Assembly: GCF_001006285.1 (NCBI RefSeq)
Contig: NZ_LBBT01000241.1
Coordinates: forward strand, 1-52,536
Origin: Paraclostridium benzoelyticum
GTDB lineage: Bacteria > Bacillota > Clostridia > Peptostreptococcales > Peptostreptococcaceae
Length of the DNA: 52,536 bases
Direction: 5' to 3'
In this document: positions 1-9,146 of the stretch, piece after piece
Layout of the letters: every line of letters starts with the position of its first letter
How positions within the stretch are numbered: the stretch's first letter is position 1
Translations under genes and position numbers: made by a program
The notes under the pieces: model-generated
Told to the model about the DNA's origin: nothing
Seen by the model: the letters and a program-made list of their open reading frames with translations, nothing else
Databases searched by the model: none

Positions 1-1284
1 TTAGGGGATGAAATAGAAGAAAAAACTTCCAAATCAAATAAAGAGGTTTTTGTTATAGATAAATCATCATCTAGACCTTTAAATATAAACTCTATAGAAA
101 CTATAAAAGAGCAAAGATTTTCAACTTGTATAAACGAGTTAGATAGGGTTTTAGGTGGAGGAGTAGTTAAAGGATCATTAGTTTTAGTCGGAGGGGATCC
201 AGGTATTGGTAAGTCAACATTACTTATACAAGTTTCAAGTAACGTTGCTAATAGCGGTAAAAAAGTTTTATACATATCAGGAGAGGAATCTGCATCTCAA
301 ATAAAAATGAGGGCTCAAAGATTAGGAATAAAGTCCGATAATTTATATATATTTGCTGAAAATAATTTAAGTATAATAGAAGCTCATTTAGAAAGTGTAA
401 ATCCAGATTTAATTATATTAGACTCAATACAAACTGTTTTTAGTCCTGAAATTACATCTGCTCCAGGTACTGTAAGCCAGATAAAGGAAGGTACTTCGAG
501 ATTTATGAAAATTTCTAAAAAAATGGGTATATCAACCTTTGTAGTTGGACATGTAACTAAAGAAGGTGCACTAGCAGGTCCGAAGGTGTTAGAGCATATG
601 GTAGATACTGTATTATATTTTGAAGGAGAACGATTCAATACGTATAGATTGATAAGAGCTGTAAAAAATAGATTTGGGTCTACAAATGAATTAGGTGTAT
701 TTGAGATGAGAGAAGTAGGTTTAGTTGAAGTAGAAAATCCATCTAAAATACTTATAGCTGAAAAACCTAAAGATGTAGCAGGATCTATAATTATATCTAC
801 GGTAGAAGGTACCAGACCAATGCTTTTAGAGTTACAAGCATTAGCATCACCTACTAGTTTTGGTATTCCTAAAAGGACAGCTACAGGGGTAGATTACAAT
901 AGAGTATCGTTACTTATGGCTGTGCTTGAAAAGAGAGTTGGTATGCAAATACAAAATCAGGATATATATATAAATGTTGTTGGAGGAATAAAAATTAATG
1001 AGCCGTCTATAGATCTCGGCATAGTTATGGCAATAGCTTCTAGTTTTAGAAATATACCTATAGATGGAAATGTAGCAATTACAGGAGAAGTTGGATTAAC
1101 AGGAGAAGTAAGAGCGGTGAGTTTTATAGAAAAGAGAATCGCAGAATGTAAGAAGTTAGGTTTCACTAAAATCGTTATTCCAAAGAGCAATTATGAGGCA
1201 GTTAAAGGTGTAAAAGGGATAGAGATATGTCCAGTGGATAGTGTAAGACAAGCTATAAATATGGTATTAGGAGGAAATAGATAA
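1..1284 (+). CDS. radA: DNA repair protein RadA (5' partial)
   Basis: RadA (Sms) is a RecA-like ATPase that promotes branch migration of recombination intermediates. The frame is open from the first base, so the start and the N-terminal Cys4 zinc finger lie outside the window; 427 residues remain. The Walker A motif GGDPGIGKST is at bases 190-219, the Walker B region LIILDSIQ near 409-432, and the RadA-specific KNRFG motif near 664-678. The C-terminal third is the Lon-protease-like domain typical of the family. It sits one base from disA, so the two are very likely co-transcribed. The family call is certain; only the start is missing. Confidence 0.96.
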   Translation, partial: LGDEIEEKTSKSNKEVFVIDKSSSRPLNINSIETIKEQRFSTCINELDRVLGGGVVKGSLVLVGGDPGIGKSTLLIQVSSNVANSGKKVLYISGEESASQIKMRAQRLGIKSDNLYIFAENNLSIIEAHLESVNPDLIILDSIQTVFSPEITSAPGTVSQIKEGTSRFMKISKKMGISTFVVGHVTKEGALAGPKVLEHMVDTVLYFEGERFNTYRLIRAVKNRFGSTNELGVFEMREVGLVEVENPSKILIAEKPKDVAGSIIISTVEGTRPMLLELQALASPTSFGIPKRTATGVDYNRVSLLMAVLEKRVGMQIQNQDIYINVVGGIKINEPSIDLGIVMAIASSFRNIPIDGNVAITGEVGLTGEVRAVSFIEKRIAECKKLGFTKIVIPKSNYEAVKGVKGIEICPVDSVRQAINMVLGGNR

Positions 1285-1285
1285 A

Positions 1286-2356
1286 ATGGATGATTTTTTT
1301 AGTGGAAAAAAAGCAATTAGAACGCTAAAAATGATATCTCCTGGTACAGACCTTAGATTGGGAATAGACCATGTTTTAAAGGCTAAAACAGGAGGACTTA
1401 TTGTAATTGCCGATAGCGATGAGGTTATGAGCATTGTTGATGGAGGATTTGCTATAAATGCAGAATATTCTCCAGCATACTTATATGAGCTAGCTAAAAT
1501 GGATGGAGCTATAGTTTTAAGTTCAGATATAAAGAAGATACTCTTTGCAAATGCTCAACTTATACCAGATTACTCAATTGAAACATCTGAAACTGGAACA
1601 AGACACAGAACTGCTGAAAGGGTTGCAAAACAAACTGGAGGAATTGTAATAGCTATATCTCAAAGAAGAAATGTTATAACTGTATATCAAGGGGATAAGA
1701 AATATGTAGTAGAAGATATATCAAAGATATTTACTAAGGCCAATCAAGCATTACAAACTTTAGAGAAATATAAGTCTGTTTTAGACCAAGCTATAATAAG
1801 TTTAAATGCACTAGAATTTAAAGACTTCGTAACTTTGTATGATGTTGTACTCGTAGTTCAAAAGATAGAAATGGTTATGAGAGTGACAAATATAATTGAA
1901 AAGTATATAGTAGAATTAGGTGTGGAAGGTACACTTTTGAGTATGCAGGTTGAGGAACTAATGGGAACAACTAAAATAGATCAAAGCCAAATACTAAAAG
2001 ATTATAAAAGAAATGATATGAATTTAGCTGAATTTAAGAAAAAAATTATATCATTATCATCAGAAGAGTTACTTGATTTAGCAAATATAGCAAAAATGTT
2101 AGGATATACAGGTTTTTCAGAAAGTATGGATATGCCTATTAGACCAAGAGGATATAGAATATTAAATAAAATACATAGATTGCCTAGTGCTATAATTGAG
2201 AATTTAGTTAATTATTTTGAAGATTTTCAGGATATACTATGTGCAACAATTGAAGATTTAGATGATGTTGAGGGAATAGGCGAAATAAGAGCAAAATATA
2301 TAAAAAATGGACTTATAAAAATGCAAGAATTATCACTTATAGATAGACATATATAA
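1286..2356 (+). CDS. disA: DNA integrity scanning protein DisA, diadenylate cyclase
   Basis: DisA makes cyclic di-AMP from two ATP and senses branched DNA, linking DNA damage to cell cycle or sporulation control. The 356-residue length is normal. The N-terminal DAC domain carries both catalytic signatures, DGA at residues 73-75 and RHRTA at 106-110. A helical linker follows, and the C-terminus holds a helix-hairpin-helix DNA-binding motif (DVEGIGEIRAKYI) after about residue 325. The ATG lies one base after the radA stop, so translation is probably coupled. The radA-disA pairing is standard in Firmicutes. Confidence 0.97.
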   Translation: MDDFFSGKKAIRTLKMISPGTDLRLGIDHVLKAKTGGLIVIADSDEVMSIVDGGFAINAEYSPAYLYELAKMDGAIVLSSDIKKILFANAQLIPDYSIETSETGTRHRTAERVAKQTGGIVIAISQRRNVITVYQGDKKYVVEDISKIFTKANQALQTLEKYKSVLDQAIISLNALEFKDFVTLYDVVLVVQKIEMVMRVTNIIEKYIVELGVEGTLLSMQVEELMGTTKIDQSQILKDYKRNDMNLAEFKKKIISLSSEELLDLANIAKMLGYTGFSESMDMPIRPRGYRILNKIHRLPSAIIENLVNYFEDFQDILCATIEDLDDVEGIGEIRAKYIKNGLIKMQELSLIDRHI

Positions 2357-2388
2357 TATATTATGTCAAATTTGAAACAATATTGTGC

Positions 2389-2417
2389 TTGAATATAGTT
2401 AATAGTTTGATTATAAT
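2389..2417 (+). promoter_or_regulatory. Predicted sigma-A promoter for the PIN-TRAM gene
   Basis: The -35 box TTGAAT and a perfect -10 box TATAAT are 17 bases apart in the disA downstream gap. Transcription would start near 2424, about 30 bases before the next gene. Confidence 0.6.
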
Positions 2418-2454
2418 AAGAAAATATTAAGGAAAAAATATAGGGGGTGAAAAT

Positions 2455-3543
2455 TTGGTATCTAAGATAATAAGAGCGATACTTACATTAGTAGGATTCG
2501 TGTTAGGTATGACAACGTATATATCATTAGTTCAAAAATTTCCTCAAATTTCGTTAGGATCAGAGCTATATGTATTTATAATTTCTATAGTTATTGGAGT
2601 AGTAATAGGTTTTGTATTCTTTATAATAGCTCCTTGGATTATGAACAAATCTAAGAAAATAGCAAAAGCTATGGATAGAGAAATTTCTAAATATCCTCAA
2701 ACAGATATAATATTAGGAACAATAGGATTAATAGTTGGTTTTGTTATAGCTTATCTTGTAAGTCAATTAATATTGATGTTAAAGATACCTGTAATAGGAA
2801 GCTTACTATCTTTATTTACATATGTATTTTTAGGTTATTTAGGTAGTAGAATAGCACTAAAGAGTAAGGATGATATTTTTAACTTAAACAAGTTAACTAG
2901 GTTATCTGTAAATAAGGACAAGAACTCTAAAAAAGAAGAAAAAAGTATACCACCTAAAGTTTTAGACACTAGTGTTATTATAGACGGTAGAATTGCTGAA
3001 ATATGCCAAACTGGGTTTATAGAAGGGAAACTTGTAATTCCTACTTTCGTTCTAGATGAATTAAGACATATAGCAGACTCTTCAGATGACTTAAAAAGAG
3101 TTAGAGGGAGAAGAGGATTAGATATACTTAACATAATTCAAAAAGAATTAAATATTGAAGTTGAAATAAGCAACAGAGATTTTGATGATATAGCAGAAGT
3201 TGATGCAAAATTATTAAAGTTGGCTGAAACACTTGGGGGTAAAGTTGTTACAAATGACTACAACTTAAACAAGGTAGCTCAAGTTCAAGGTGTTGAAGTT
3301 CTTAATATAAATGAATTAGCTAATGCAATTAAGCCAGTAGCGATACCTGGTGAACATATGATAGTTCAAGTTGTTAAAGAAGGTAAGGAATCTAATCAGG
3401 GTATAGCCTATTTAGATGATGGTACTATGATTGTAGTAGATGGTGGAAAGAAACATATGGGAGAAACTATAAGTGTTTTAGTTACATCGGTATTACAAAC
3501 ACCAGCAGGAAGAATGATATTTGGAAAACCTAAAGTTGATTAG
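2455..3543 (+). CDS. Membrane-anchored PIN and TRAM domain protein (YacL family)
   Basis: This 362-residue protein has about four hydrophobic membrane segments in residues 1-135. A PIN-type nuclease domain follows at about 165-290, with the acidic residues of LDTSVIIDGR, LDELRHIAD and VTNDYNLNKVA that fit a metal-dependent RNase fold. A TRAM RNA-binding domain closes the protein at about 300-360. B. subtilis YacL occupies the same place between disA and ispD. The substrate is unknown. The start is TTG, chosen because AGGGGGTGA ends 4 bases upstream; a GTG inside that site is out of frame. Confidence 0.9.
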   Translation: MVSKIIRAILTLVGFVLGMTTYISLVQKFPQISLGSELYVFIISIVIGVVIGFVFFIIAPWIMNKSKKIAKAMDREISKYPQTDIILGTIGLIVGFVIAYLVSQLILMLKIPVIGSLLSLFTYVFLGYLGSRIALKSKDDIFNLNKLTRLSVNKDKNSKKEEKSIPPKVLDTSVIIDGRIAEICQTGFIEGKLVIPTFVLDELRHIADSSDDLKRVRGRRGLDILNIIQKELNIEVEISNRDFDDIAEVDAKLLKLAETLGGKVVTNDYNLNKVAQVQGVEVLNINELANAIKPVAIPGEHMIVQVVKEGKESNQGIAYLDDGTMIVVDGGKKHMGETISVLVTSVLQTPAGRMIFGKPKVD

Positions 3544-3546
3544 TTA

Positions 3547-3582
3547 AAAGTCTTCAGGATAAAAGTTCTGAAGGCTTTTTTT
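3547..3582 (+). terminator. Intrinsic terminator after the PIN-TRAM gene
   Basis: An 11-bp stem, AAAGTCTTCAG with CTGAAGGCTTT (one G-U pair), is followed by a run of seven T. It separates the radA-side genes from ispDF. Confidence 0.88.
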
Positions 3583-3630
3583 GATAAAGTGTATTGAATT
3601 TTCTAGTTTATCAAAATTTAATTATTACTA

Positions 3631-3639
3631 TGGTAAAAT
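3631..3639 (+). promoter_or_regulatory. Possible extended -10 promoter for ispD
   Basis: TGG directly precedes TAAAAT, giving an extended -10 element 41 bases before ispD. The -35 region 17 bases upstream (TCAAAA) is poor, so this is tentative. Confidence 0.35.
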
Positions 3640-3680
3640 ATATTTAAGTTATTTATTCGTATATTGTAAGAGGTGAGTTT

Positions 3681-4361
3681 ATGAATGGTGTTGTAATAGT
3701 AGCAGCAGGAACTGGAAGTAGGATGAAGAAAGATATAAATAAGCAATTTATAAAGCTAAATAATAAAGAAATTGTAGCACACACTATAGACAAATTTTAT
3801 AATAATGAAAATATAGATGATATAGTTGTTGTTATAAGAAAAGATGAAGAAGAATACTTTAATAAAAATATTAAAGAGAAATATGGATTTACAAATATAA
3901 AAGTAGCACATGGAGGAAATGAAAGACAAGATTCTGTGTTCAATGGAATAAAAATGTTAAAAAAAGAATGTGATGTAGTACTAATACATGATGGTGCTAG
4001 ACCTTTTGTGACAGATGATATAATAAAAAGATCTATAGATGAAGCTAATGAGTATAATGCTATAGTTGTTGGAGTTAAGGTAAAAGATACGATAAAAGTA
4101 GTAAGTGATAATGGAAATATTGTAGACACTCCAAACAGAAGTTATTTATGGGCAGTACAAACTCCTCAGGTTTTTAAATATGATATTATAACAAAAGCAT
4201 ACGAAGATGCATGTAATAACAATTACTATGGAACTGATGATGCAATGTTAGTAGAAAGAATAGGTTATAATGTTAAAATGATAGAAGGGTCATATAATAA
4301 TATAAAAATAACTACACAAGAAGACTTGGAATTTGGAGAGCAAATTCTAAAAAATATATAA
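3681..4361 (+). CDS. ispD: 2-C-methyl-D-erythritol 4-phosphate cytidylyltransferase
   Basis: IspD couples CTP with methylerythritol phosphate in the third step of the MEP isoprenoid pathway. The 226-residue protein begins with the nucleotide-binding signature VIVAAGTGSRM followed by KQF, and has the family motif IHDGARPF near residue 105. RBS GAGGTGA lies 6 bases before the ATG. It is followed after 16 bases by ispF, the next-but-one pathway step; ispE is not in this window. The call rests on motifs, length and the neighbouring ispF. Confidence 0.96.
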   Translation: MNGVVIVAAGTGSRMKKDINKQFIKLNNKEIVAHTIDKFYNNENIDDIVVVIRKDEEEYFNKNIKEKYGFTNIKVAHGGNERQDSVFNGIKMLKKECDVVLIHDGARPFVTDDIIKRSIDEANEYNAIVVGVKVKDTIKVVSDNGNIVDTPNRSYLWAVQTPQVFKYDIITKAYEDACNNNYYGTDDAMLVERIGYNVKMIEGSYNNIKITTQEDLEFGEQILKNI

Positions 4362-4377
4362 TTTCGGAGGATAAAAA

Positions 4378-4857
4378 ATGAGAGTAGGAATGGGATATGA
4401 TGTTCATAAGCTAGTTGAAAATAGAAAGTTAATACTAGGTGGAGTTGAAATAGAGCACCAAAAAGGATTATTGGGGCACTCAGATGCAGATGTTTTACTT
4501 CATGCAATAATGGACTCTATACTAGGCGCATTAGCACTTGGGGATATAGGTAAACACTTCCCTGATACAGATGAAAAGTATAAAGGTGCAGACAGCATGA
4601 AATTATTAGAGCATGTATATAATTTAATAAAAGAAAAAGGATATGCTATTGGAAACTTAGATGCGACAATTATAGCACAAGCCCCTAAAATGGCTCCACA
4701 CATACAAAAAATGAGAGAAAATATAGCAAGAGTTTTAAATACAGATATAAACAATGTAAATGTTAAAGCAACAACAGAAGAAGGATTAGGTTTCACAGGG
4801 AACAAAGAAGGAATTTCATCGCAAAGTATTTGTTTATTAATTAACATTGACAATTAG
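4378..4857 (+). CDS. ispF: 2-C-methyl-D-erythritol 2,4-cyclodiphosphate synthase
   Basis: IspF cyclises CDP-methylerythritol phosphate with release of CMP in the MEP pathway. The 159-residue protein has the N-terminal metal-binding signature GYDVH (Asp8, His10) and the third metal ligand in [11 protein letters not shown] near residue 42. The [10 protein letters not shown] segment near residue 130 belongs to the CMP-binding region. RBS CGGAGG precedes the ATG, and spacing from ispD indicates one transcript. No clear terminator follows; the T-box promoter of proS begins about 100 bases downstream. Confidence 0.97.
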   Translation: MRVGMGYDVHKLVENRKLILGGVEIEHQKGLLGHSDADVLLHAIMDSILGALALGDIGKHFPDTDEKYKGADSMKLLEHVYNLIKEKGYAIGNLDATIIAQAPKMAPHIQKMRENIARVLNTDINNVNVKATTEEGLGFTGNKEGISSQSICLLINIDN

Positions 4858-4957
4858 AAATAAATTCTATAAAATTATTATAAATAATGTATCAAAAAGT
4901 TCGCCAAGAACATAATAGTAGGTATAACAAAAGCTTACTAAAATGCAATTAGATACG

Positions 4958-4986
4958 TTGACAAGGTATATTAATTACTATAAAAT
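4958..4986 (+). promoter_or_regulatory. Strong promoter for the proS T-box leader
   Basis: A perfect TTGACA and TAAAAT are 17 bases apart. Start is expected near 4993, just before stem I of the T-box, so the gap between ispF and proS is an untranslated leader, not a missing gene. Confidence 0.82.
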
Positions 4987-4997
4987 AGAATCAATTA

Positions 4998-5244
4998 TTT
5001 ATAATTAAAAAGCTAAGAAGAGAAATAGTAAAAGATAGTATTTTTTACAGAGAGGAAACACTTGGTGAAAGTTTCTAAAAATTATTCTTTGAACCAGTCT
5101 CAGAGCTTAAGAATGGTAAAAAGTTCTTACGGGAAGGACCGTTACATCCTATAAAGAGAATTGATAAAATTACTTATCAATTAACTAGAGTGGTACCGCG
5201 GAAATATAACCTTTCGTCTCTATATTGAGATGAAGGGTTTTTTT
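4998..5244 (+). promoter_or_regulatory. T-box riboswitch, proline specifier (CCA)
   Basis: The leader contains the hallmark T-box AGAGTGGTACCGCGG at about 5187-5201, which pairs with the uncharged tRNA acceptor end to form the antiterminator. The competing terminator is at 5208-5244: AACCTTTCGTCTC with GAGATGAAGGGTT, then seven T. In stem I, the sequence GAACCAGTCTC at 5091-5101 places CCA (Pro) where the specifier normally follows GAA, and AGCTTAAG after it pairs with the AAGCT that opens stem I. Uncharged tRNA-Pro should therefore permit read-through into proS. The specifier assignment was made by eye, but it agrees with the downstream gene. Confidence 0.93.
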
Positions 5245-5277
5245 GATTATAAAAAAATTCAATAGGAGGAAGAAAAT

Positions 5278-6993
5278 ATGAAAATGTCAAGAATGTTTAT
5301 GCCTACTTTAAGAGAGGTTCCAGCAGATGCAGAGATAACTAGTCATCAGTTAATGATGAGAGCTGGTATGATAAAGAAAATGTCATCAGGGGTATACAAT
5401 CAATTACCTATGGGAATAAGAGTTTTCAAAAAAATAGAAAATATAATAAGAGAAGAATTAAATAAAAAGGGATGTCAAGAAATATTATGTTCTGCATTAA
5501 TTCCAGCTGAATTATGGCAAGAGTCTGGAAGATGGGATGTAATGGGAGCAGAAATGTTTAGATTAAAAGATAGAAATACTAGAGATTACTGCTTAGGACC
5601 TACTCATGAAGAAGTTTTCACAGATATAATAAGACAAGAGATTACTTCATATAAACAATTACCTTTAAACTTATATCAAATTCAAACTAAATATAGAGAT
5701 GAAAGAAGACCAAGATTCGGAGTAATGAGAACTAAGTCTTTCACTATGAAAGATGCATATAGCTTTGATACTGACGAAGCTGGATTAGATAAATCATATC
5801 AAGATATGTATGATGCATATACAGAAATATTTAGAAGATGTGGATTAGAAAATAGTCCAGTTCAAGCTGATTCAGGAGCTATAGGAGGATCGACTTCAGC
5901 GGAGTTTATGGTTAAATCTCCAGTAGGTGAAGATGAAATAGTATTCTGTACTGGTTGTGATTATGCAGCAAACATAGAAAAAGCTAACTCAGTAGATGAT
6001 TTAAAAGCTAAAGAAGAAATGAGAGAATTAGAACCAGTTCATACTCCAGGAGTAACTACTATAGAACAATTGTGTGAGTTCTTTAATACAACAGCAGATA
6101 CATTTGCTAAAACATTAATATATGAAGCAGATGGAAAGACAGTTGTTGTTTTAGTAAGAGGAGATAGAGACGTTAATGAAGTTAAAGTTGCTAACGCTAT
6201 AGGTGAAGTTATAGAATTTGATTTAGCAAGAGAGGAAGTAGTAAAAGAATTAACTAATGCTGAAGTTGGATTTGCTGGACCAATAGGAATGAAAGCAGAT
6301 TATGTATTTATAGATAAAGAAGTAGCAGAGCAAAGTAACATAGGGGTTGGTGGAAATAAAACTGATTACCATATAAGAAATGCTAACTTTAGTAGAGATT
6401 TTGATGGTGTAGTTGGAGATTTCAGAAATGTACAAGAAGGAGATAAATGTACATGTTGTGGAGCGCCACTTGAAATAGCTAGAGGAGTTGAAGTTGGTCA
6501 TATATTCAAATTAGGTACAAAATACTCAGAAACTATGGGAGCTAAATTTATAGATAAAGATGGTAAGAGTAAACCAATAGTTATGGGATGTTATGGTATA
6601 GGTGTTGAAAGAACTGCAGCAGCAGTTATAGAACAACATAATGATGACAATGGCATAGTATGGCCTTTAGCAATAGCTCCATATCATGTAGTTGTAGTTC
6701 CTGTAAATATTAAGAAAGCTGAGCATATGGAAGCAGCTGAGAAGATATACAATGAATTAACAGCTATGGGAGTAGAAGCATTATTAGATGATAGAGATGA
6801 AAGAGTAGGGGTAAAATTCAAAGACTCTGAATTAATAGGTATACCTATGAGAATTACAGTAGGTAAAGATATAACTGATGGAAAAGTTGAGTTTAAATTA
6901 AGAGACGAAGCAGAAAAAGAGTTAATATCTTTAGACGAAATAAATGATAAAATAAAAGCTGAATTTGCTAAAAATGAAGTTAAGTTAGGATAG
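5278..6993 (+). CDS. proS: Prolyl-tRNA synthetase (bacterial type)
   Basis: ProRS charges tRNA-Pro with proline in the cytoplasm. It is a class II enzyme of 571 residues, the long bacterial form. Motif 2 is seen in [17 protein letters not shown] (about residues 138-154) and motif 3 in [13 protein letters not shown] (about 438-450). The stretch between about 220 and 410 is the editing insertion domain that removes mischarged alanine. The C-terminal anticodon-binding domain follows. RBS AGGAGGAAG lies upstream; an in-frame ATG two codons later is a less well spaced alternative. Expression should be controlled by the T-box directly upstream. Confidence 0.97.
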   Translation: MKMSRMFMPTLREVPADAEITSHQLMMRAGMIKKMSSGVYNQLPMGIRVFKKIENIIREELNKKGCQEILCSALIPAELWQESGRWDVMGAEMFRLKDRNTRDYCLGPTHEEVFTDIIRQEITSYKQLPLNLYQIQTKYRDERRPRFGVMRTKSFTMKDAYSFDTDEAGLDKSYQDMYDAYTEIFRRCGLENSPVQADSGAIGGSTSAEFMVKSPVGEDEIVFCTGCDYAANIEKANSVDDLKAKEEMRELEPVHTPGVTTIEQLCEFFNTTADTFAKTLIYEADGKTVVVLVRGDRDVNEVKVANAIGEVIEFDLAREEVVKELTNAEVGFAGPIGMKADYVFIDKEVAEQSNIGVGGNKTDYHIRNANFSRDFDGVVGDFRNVQEGDKCTCCGAPLEIARGVEVGHIFKLGTKYSETMGAKFIDKDGKSKPIVMGCYGIGVERTAAAVIEQHNDDNGIVWPLAIAPYHVVVVPVNIKKAEHMEAAEKIYNELTAMGVEALLDDRDERVGVKFKDSELIGIPMRITVGKDITDGKVEFKLRDEAEKELISLDEINDKIKAEFAKNEVKLG

Positions 6994-6999
6994 TTTAAA

Positions 7000-7070
7000 T
7001 TAAAATAGTATATATAATCCACGAAGTTATTAACATTTTGAATAAAATGTGGATATATATACTATTTAAT
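7000..7070. repeat. Long imperfect inverted repeat between proS and gltX
   Basis: The arm at 7003-7022, ending TATATAATCCAC, is mirrored at 7049-7067 starting GTGGATATATATAC, with one base missing in the right arm. Flanking AAATT/AATTT extends the match. A smaller hairpin, ACATTTT GAAT AAAATGT, sits in the loop at 7033-7050. There is no clean T run, so it may be a two-way terminator or an RNA element. Confidence 0.6.
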
Positions 7071-7213
7071 TTTGTATAAAAATACAATTATCCACAGGTG
7101 GAAAATTTAAAAAATAGGGTAACTATAGTAATAGTAATATAAAGTTTTTATTATAAATACTTATTAAGTTTGGTATTATAATAGATATTAAGATTATTTT
7201 AGGAGGTAAAGTT

Positions 7214-8695
7214 ATGAATGTAAGAGTAAGATTTGCTCCAAGTCCAACAGGATTTGTTCATATAGGTAGTTTAAGAACTGCATTATACAATTATCTATTT
7301 GCAAAAAGAATGGGTGGAGAATACATATTAAGAGTTGAAGACACTGATAGAACTAGAATTGTTGATGGTGCAATAGAAAATATGCTAGAAGCAATGTCAT
7401 GGGCAGGAGTTAACCATACAGAAGGAGTTATGTTAGATGAAAATAAAAATGTAACTCAAGTTGGACCATACGGACCATATATACAATCTGAAAGATTAGA
7501 CATATATAAAGGTTATATACAAGAATTATTAGATAGTGGAAAAGCATACTACTGTTTCTGTTCAAAAGAAAGATTAGATGAAGTTAGAGAACAACAAAAA
7601 GAAGCTGGAGAAACTCCAAAGTATGATGGCCATTGTAGAAATTTATCAAAAGAAGAAGTAGAAGCTAAATTAGCAGCTGGTGAAGAACATGTAATAAGAT
7701 TAAAATTACCTGAAAATCATGTTATAAAGTTTACTGATTTAGTAAGAGGAGAAACTGAATTTAACACTGATGAGTTAGATGATCAAGTACTTATAAAAAC
7801 TGATGGATTCCCAACATACCATTTCGCAGTTGTTGTAGATGACCATATGATGAAAATAACACATGTTATAAGAGGAGAAGAATGGATATCATCTACTCCA
7901 AAGCATGTATATTTATATGAAGCATTTGGTTGGGAAGCTCCTACATTTGTGCATCTTCCAAATATACTTAATAAAGAAAAGAAAAAATTAAGTAAAAGAC
8001 ATGGAGATGTTGCTGTAGAAGACTTCAAGAGAAAAGGATACTTACCAGAAGGATTAGTAAACTATGTTGCTTTAGTTGGTTGGTCTCCAGAAGATAATCA
8101 AGAATTATTTACTATGAAAGAATTAGAAGAACACTTCTCTGTTGAAAGAGTTTCTAAGAGTGGAGGAGTATTTGATACAGATAAATTAAATTGGGTTAAC
8201 CAACATTATATAAAAGATGCTTCAGATGAATATATAACTGATTTAGCAATACCTTTCTTAATAGAAGCTGGATACATAACAGAAGAAGATGCTAAAAATA
8301 GATATGAATTTGTAAAAGCTATGGTTTCTGTTGTTAAAGAAAAATTACAATATGTAAAAGAAGTAACAGATCACGTAAATATATTCTTTGGAGACAAAGT
8401 AGAGTTAGAAACAGAAGAATGTCAACAATTCTTAAAATTAGAGCATATGCCAACATTAATAAATGCATTAGAGGAAAAAATTAATGCTGCAGACGAAATA
8501 AGTGAAGAGTTCTTTAAGGCGATGTTTAAAGAAATACAAAAAGAACATGCAATAAAAGGTAAAAATTTATTCATGGGAACTAGAATAGTATTAACTGGAC
8601 AAATGCATGGTCCAGATTTACCAAAAGCAGCTGCTGTTATAGGTAAACAAACATGTTTAAATAGAATAAAATATGTAAAAGAGAATTTATTATAG
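7214..8695 (+). CDS. gltX: Glutamyl-tRNA synthetase
   Basis: GluRS charges tRNA-Glu, and in Firmicutes commonly also tRNA-Gln before amidation. It is a class I enzyme of 493 residues with the HIGH-type motif in [17 protein letters not shown] near residue 15 and the second signature KKLSKRHG near residue 260. The C-terminal half is the helical anticodon-binding region. RBS AGGAGGTAAAG precedes the ATG. A possible -10 box TATAAT at 7177-7182 has no good -35. Unlike proS, no T-box is visible here. Confidence 0.97.
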   Translation: MNVRVRFAPSPTGFVHIGSLRTALYNYLFAKRMGGEYILRVEDTDRTRIVDGAIENMLEAMSWAGVNHTEGVMLDENKNVTQVGPYGPYIQSERLDIYKGYIQELLDSGKAYYCFCSKERLDEVREQQKEAGETPKYDGHCRNLSKEEVEAKLAAGEEHVIRLKLPENHVIKFTDLVRGETEFNTDELDDQVLIKTDGFPTYHFAVVVDDHMMKITHVIRGEEWISSTPKHVYLYEAFGWEAPTFVHLPNILNKEKKKLSKRHGDVAVEDFKRKGYLPEGLVNYVALVGWSPEDNQELFTMKELEEHFSVERVSKSGGVFDTDKLNWVNQHYIKDASDEYITDLAIPFLIEAGYITEEDAKNRYEFVKAMVSVVKEKLQYVKEVTDHVNIFFGDKVELETEECQQFLKLEHMPTLINALEEKINAADEISEEFFKAMFKEIQKEHAIKGKNLFMGTRIVLTGQMHGPDLPKAAAVIGKQTCLNRIKYVKENLL

Positions 8696-8710
8696 TAAAA
8701 ATTATAGTAA

Positions 8711-8744
8711 AAAATCTCACCTTTTATTAGGTGAGATTTTTTTT
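8711..8744 (+). terminator. Intrinsic terminator after gltX
   Basis: A perfect 12-bp stem, AAAATCTCACCT with AGGTGAGATTTT, has a six-base loop and ends in a run of eight T. Confidence 0.93.
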
Positions 8745-8859
8745 ATGTAGTTTTTTGAAGAAAGATTACAACCTAAAAATAAAGGGATTTTGCACAGTTA
8801 AACTAAATATATTTTAAATAGTTTATTATTAAAACAATGTATATTTTTAGGAGGATTGT

Positions 8860-9033
8860 ATGAGTATAGATATTAACGAAATAAAGGAGGAACTAGATCA
8901 ACTTTGTAAAGACTACATAGACATAGTTAGTAAAATGAAAAATAAGAAAATCATTAATGATGATATATATTTAAATTGTGTATCTAATAAAATAGAATTT
9001 TTAGAAAAAAATGATCTAATTAAAACTAAATAG
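8860..9033 (+). CDS. Hypothetical 57-residue protein, function unknown
   Basis: I do not recognise this small protein. It begins MSIDINEIKEELDQLCKDY, is rich in Lys, Asp, Glu and Ile, has two cysteines (residues 16 and 40), looks mainly helical, and has no signal peptide or membrane segment. A full AGGAGG site (8849-8854) lies 5 bases before the ATG, codon use (ATA for Ile) matches its neighbours, and the frame ends in TAG. It stands alone between the gltX terminator and a hairpin ahead of cysS, so it is probably its own transcript or the head of the cysS unit. A weak TTGCAC lies at 8790-8795. Real coding is likely; function is open. Confidence 0.72.
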   Translation: MSIDINEIKEELDQLCKDYIDIVSKMKNKKIINDDIYLNCVSNKIEFLEKNDLIKTK

Positions 9034-9046
9034 TTTGTTTATAAAA

Positions 9047-9082
9047 GCCCGAGGGTATAATAGTAGTACTATTAATTCGGGC
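9047..9082. repeat. Two-part hairpin upstream of cysS
   Basis: An outer GCCCGA (9047-9052) pairs with TCGGGC (9077-9082), and an inner TAATAGT pairs with ACTATTA around an AGT loop. GC-rich ends are unusual in this DNA. No T run follows, so it is either a weak terminator for the 57-residue gene or a structured element in a cysS leader. Confidence 0.55.
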
Positions 9083-9146
9083 GAATATAAATTATAATAG
9101 ATTATATAGTTAGATTTATAAATTAAACAATGGTGAGGTGAATATT

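Noticed and set aside
4858..5277. Missing gene in the ispF-proS gap
   Set aside because: The gap is accounted for by a promoter and a complete T-box leader; no ORF with a ribosome site is present.
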